From the NCBI GenBank assembly GCA_035578905.1, contig JAQJVL010000278.1:985963-1049962 (forward strand): a stretch of DNA of 64,000 nt, in the 5' to 3' direction. The stretch's first letter is position 1. Every line of letters begins with the position of its first letter. The notes under the pieces are model-generated. The model was not told the DNA's origin, searched no databases, and saw only the letters and a program-made list of their open reading frames with translations. Positions 59,419-64,000 of the stretch are shown here, piece by piece. Both the position numbers and the translations under genes were made by a program. Source of the DNA: Stictocephala bisonia. Its lineage: Eukaryota; Arthropoda; Insecta; Hemiptera; Membracidae.

Positions 59419-62400
59419 AGGCAGTCTTCCTGGAATTACTTACAATTTTATAATAACTTTAAGTTTATTGTATTATTACATTGGTAATAATATTAAACTG
59501 GAGTAATATTACATCATGAAAATCTAAATAGAATATAAAAATATTTAAATTCTATCTTACTAACTAACTAGTTACAAATACATCATACTTTTAGACAGTA
59601 GTGGACCATCATGACCAGTGCCATTGGTAGCATCATGAACATGCTGATTAGGTTCAGTATTAACATTAACTCATTAGAAATTATAACACTACTGGCCATC
59701 AGTGAAGTAAGAAATAACAATAATAAAAATTAACATAAAAAAAATGTATGCTTTTCTTATATGTACCTTTACCGAAGTCAAATAAGATAGCCTAAACAAA
59801 TATATCCCTTGCCTCAACTTGACATTTGTTCATCATCTCTCCACCACATCACAGCTCATTTAAAAACAGATCTAGGACTTTTTGATTGATATGACAAAAT
59901 ATTCTGTTGATAGGTACTATACAAAATTAATTAAATGTTGTATGGCTTTTAGTGGGGAGAGTAGTTGCCAAATAGGCGTTTAGTTGGGATATGTTTGACG
60001 GTTAAAACAATTGTTTGGTATCAGACCCTATGAATATCATCAGAGGTATGATCCTCATAAGGAGTGGACTACGCTGAGCCTCTTGTAAACGTGTGGGAAA
60101 ATGAAACTACTGGAAATATACTTGACAAATGGCAAATGATCAGTCTTGTGAATGCAGAGATGATATTTAAACTATGGATCACATGGTTAATGATTGCCTA
60201 TATTGCGTTATTTTCAGAGGGGATTAGGTAATCTTCATTCAATTGGAGAAGCAGGTGTTGAATGGTTTTGAAATCTATACTTAGCTCTATAAAAACACTA
60301 AATTACGAGTAATTTTATTGAGATTTATTTACTTTAGATATTTTTCGATCTGGTTTATCCATTTTTACTTTTTTTCTAATATTTTTTTAAGCTGGCAATA
60401 AAAAGGCAAAAAAGCCATATAATACATAGCGGGAAACGTGTTGAATTAAGATTTCGGTCCTCCTCACCTGCTAGAGAAGCCTATTTTTGCTATCAAACTG
60501 TTCATTTACCACTAAATATTAATTGTAGGGAGGAGGTTTTGAAGTTGTTGAGTTCTTTTGAAAGAGTTCAGAGACATGTCTGATGGGGTTTGTATGTTGA
60601 GATAAATTTGATTTTGGTATAGAATGTATAATACTTGTTGGTAGATACTCAAATTAAAATTCTGTCTATTAAGTGACTTGCTATGGTTCGAAGATCTAAA
60701 ACCGCATTTTATCTCAGTTGATGTGAATTGTTTTTCTTTCAATGCACTTCTTTTCCTTACCTGAAACAGTGCTAGTTACATGTAAAATTTATGGGTTTTC
60801 TTTTCTTTAATACATAAATATGCATATTTTGAAGTTTAATATAATGATACTTTATAGTAATACTGTTGATTTTTAACCATTCCTGCTTATTTCAACTCCA
60901 AACATCTTTGGCTAGATTTCCTGTAACCAAAATTGTAGACTCATAACCATAAATAAGTGGCTATGGCTGGTGCGAGTTTCCCGGTGCGACCATAACAGAT
61001 TTTACCCCTGTGCCACTCCGTGGTTTGGAAATCACATTAACTTGGTAGTCCAAAATCCTACAAAACAAATGGGCATGTCTAACTAGGTGAAGGGAACTGT
61101 GTCTTAATTGGGTATCTCCCCCTCACTAAAAGCGATATGCAATTTTAATTTATTTATAATAATAAATAAAGGAATGATCAATAAAAAATCACCTATTTAT
61201 TTAATGCATTGGAGACAAAAATGTTAAACAATATTATATCTTGAGAATGAATGTTGTCATTTACAAATTCAAGCAAAGTATAAAATTATTAATCTAATCA
61301 GTTTTTCATTTACTTCTTTAAGTCCTCATTTAAATCTCTATTATCTCCCCGCTTTAACATAATCTGTGAAAGCAGAAAATTCCTACAAAATAGTCGTTGC
61401 TTATTTAAACTGTTATAAGACTCAGTGATACAGTTTTTTTTCTGACATATTATGAGAAAATAAAACTAAAAATATATTCTTACAAATTGTAGGAAAATAC
61501 AAACATTTGTATAACCTCTTGCTTTATTGAGGAAATAACATAAAAATATGACTACTTACCATTCTTTTGGTAAATTACATGTGCCAGTTGTTGTTGCAAA
61601 TGGATTATTATAAGAGGTCTCTTTAAACCTGGTTTAACGTAGCTTATACTTCCTTGTTTGTTACCAATATCAAATTTACATAATTATTAATAAACTGTAT
61701 TTTCAGCGTTTTGCTGAAAACAAACAATCAAAAATCACAAAAATTGCAAGGATTGTATGTTACAACATTAGAATATTTTAATAATCTGTATTACAACCAT
61801 CACAATAATGCATCTATTCTTTTATCAAGTTTTCCAAATAGTTAATACCATTTGAGATTATTTAGGAATATTTGGTTTTAGCTTTATTAGTATAAAAACC
61901 TTTTGCATCACAAGTAGTATTTTTAAATCACAATAAAACTTACAGTCTTTCAGGTCAACTAGTGTACAATAGACTATGATAAAATGCTATAGCTTTCATT
62001 CACGATTGTTGTGTTCTTTTCAGAGCCATTTAGACGTAATAGCAGCCTAGTGTCACTATAACGGTTCAAACCTGTAACAAGTGTAAATAGATACTAGCGA
62101 GGTAGCTGAGTATTGTAAAATGGTTTGTGACAAGAGCAAAATAAACTTCAGCCTGGCTGGAGAAGATTGTCGAGGTGTTTTCTGCCTCAAATGAGTCAAT
62201 ATTTAAATTTAAAATTGACTTCTTTAAAGCTTTAATTTTTCAACAATACTATAATACTGTACAAATATTAAACTAACAGGTTGTAAGATGACTAAGAATG
62301 CTAGGATTCAGATTATCAATACTATATTTATACAATATACATACTATATAAATATATACATATATAAATATTTATAAATAATATATTGAAGCTTTCTATG

Positions 62401-62602
62401 TGGTATATTCTCCTAGATTGAAGAAGGATAGCTTCAGTAAAATGTCAGAGTTTTGTCATACCACTGCCACTTTGTTAGAGAGAACTAGTTCTATCACTTG
62501 TCAGATGCAAATTATGGATTATTTTCTAAATACATTTTCAGCCTAACTTACCTTCGCTAATGCAAATACCTAATCTTATTCAACTATGACTCTGGTTATA
62601 CA

Positions 62603-62704
62603 CTATTGAGCATGGTGTCGTACTGTATACCTCCTCCTATTGAGCATGGTGTCGTACTGTATACCTCCTCCTATTGAGCATGGTGTCGTACTGTATACCT
62701 TCTC
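62603..62704 (+). repeat. 34-bp tandem triplication
   Basis: Three identical or nearly identical copies of CTATTGAGCATGGTGTCGTA plus CTGTATACCTCCTC follow each other. The last is truncated or altered at its end (CTTCTCATATT). Confidence 0.95.
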
Positions 62705-63289
62705 ATATTAATTTTATTTACAATTCAGTTACTATTTTATTTAGTACATAAGGTTTTTATTTATTACGAATCAAAAAATGTAATCCATATGTTGAAAGCT
62801 CATAACATTCAGTATGTTTCTGGTTTGTTCATACTGGATGTACAACATAGTATAAATGTTCTGAAAAAAGGATTGAACTTAATGTGAATTTTTTCTGTAA
62901 CTTTCATATTACAATTTTGACAACAAAATATAAAATTTCTTTTTATATTATTAGATACTACTCAATAGAAAATGTTAAGTACCGTAGATGGTATATCACG
63001 CTATATTTCAAAGTTTCAAATATTATTATTTACTTTAGACTTTAGCAGTGATGGGCAAAGAACGGCCCATGGCAACATACAGATAACGGTCTGATGTGGC
63101 CCATGTTTTGAATAGACCAGAGAAACACTCACATTCAGATTTGAGATCATAACCATTTAAGCACTGGAGTCGTATGATACATTGTAAAAATAATTATAAC
63201 TATAGAATTCTGTTATATTTATGTTTCTAACACTACGTACTTGCTCTCAGGCAGTTTCAAGAGTTTTCTTGACTCAATCAAGGCTGAAT

Positions 63290-63352
63290 ACACTACTTAC
63301 ATACTCTGCTTACATACTCTACTTACATACTCTGCTTACATACTCTACTTCA
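63290..63352 (+). repeat. 13-bp tandem repeat
   Basis: CTTACATACTCTG and CTTACATACTCTA alternate over four to five units, giving a 26-base period. Confidence 0.9.
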
Positions 63353-64000
63353 TTAAAGTAAAATGGCTAAGTACAGGACGTGCCTTTGAATGCATGTTCA
63401 AACTGAAAATTAAATAACCTTTTTTAAGCAAGAAAATACATTTTAAACAATTTTGAAATACTGGAAAATACTGAATGGATAGGTGACTGCATTTTTTTAC
63501 AGATATTATGTACCACATGAACAAGTTAAATGTTTAGATTTAAGGAAGAAATATACTTATTCACGATATTTTGGGCCATGTCAAAGGGTTTAAAATGCAG
63601 TTGCTTCTATTTTGTAAACAGTTAGCTAAAAAAACACTTCAATCATTTCTAGAGACCAAAAACAATAACCATGTTGACTGAAGAGAAATTTGTAAGCTTT
63701 GGAAAAAGTGTACAAAGACAAAACTGATGATTTTGAACGTAGATTTGAAGATTTCAAAAACATTGAAAATGACCTGGATGTTTTTACTATGCAATTTAAT
63801 TTGACACAGTGAGTTGATTGAACTGTAATAAACAAAAAACTGAAATAGCTGTTCACGAACGTTACCAAACTATTCTACAAAAATATTTACCCGTATCAAG
63901 TTTTCCAAATTAACTTTCTCACCCTCGGAAGATAATTGCTATGTTTGTATCATCCTACATCAGGTAACAAGTTACCTTTTTACGATGAAATTTCGAAAAA

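Larger units (their letters stand above)
58554..64000. other. 3' flank, no supported gene
   Basis: The flank contains the foldback element at 59046-59418, a 34-bp triplication (62603-62704) and a short 13-bp repeat (63290-63352). Open frames at 60512-60742 and 63626-63868 on the minus strand have no recognisable similarity. A GC-richer patch at 60955-61060 may be a decayed retroelement but could not be identified. The rest is AT-rich with nothing seen. Confidence 0.75.

Noticed and set aside
1..64000. A new multi-gene system
   Set aside because: Only one functional gene is visible; everything else is explained by introns, transposon remnants and tandem repeats.

Overview
The window is AT-rich animal nuclear DNA, almost certainly from an arthropod and most likely an insect with a large, repeat-loaded genome. 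The evidence is one split gene with GT-AG introns of 0.2 to 10.7 kb, insect-style TTAGG runs inside a foldback element, and a load of Tigger/pogo, mariner, piggyBac, Helitron, LINE and tRNA-derived SINE remnants. No bacterial features (operons, Shine-Dalgarno sites, CRISPR arrays, rRNA) were seen. I cannot name the species.

The only intact protein-coding gene I can support is a complete SCAI orthologue on the + strand. It has 15 coding exons from 493 to 58308, 1761 coding bases and a predicted 586 residues. All exon phases join cleanly. Exon 1 (493-593) carries the start codon. Exons 2 to 14 are scattered through the window. Exon 15 (58165-58308) carries the stop, with a polyadenylation signal at 58548. 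SCAI is a nuclear cofactor of the MRTF/SRF transcription pathway and, in vertebrates, a 53BP1-binding double-strand-break repair factor.

The rest is intronic and 3' flanking repeat sequence. Intron 1 (594-11317) holds degenerate tandem repeats, a perfect 66-bp palindrome, a Helitron remnant and a G-rich 36-bp minisatellite array. Intron 5 (24894-32263) holds the largest minisatellite array (25708-27068), a decayed piggyBac transposase, a SINE and a 31-bp satellite-like array. Intron 9 holds a complete but mutated Tigger element and, just upstream of exon 10, a TTAA-flanked foldback MITE. Intron 14 holds a dead mariner and a 5'-truncated LINE. The 3' flank holds a nested foldback element with 8-bp target-site duplications.

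The most unusual signal is a minisatellite family with a G-quadruplex-type core (GGGTGGGNGGGTGGG). It recurs at about eleven separate places across the gene, in both orientations. The long reading frames in these arrays come from the 36-bp period and are not genes. I found no convincing new multi-gene system.
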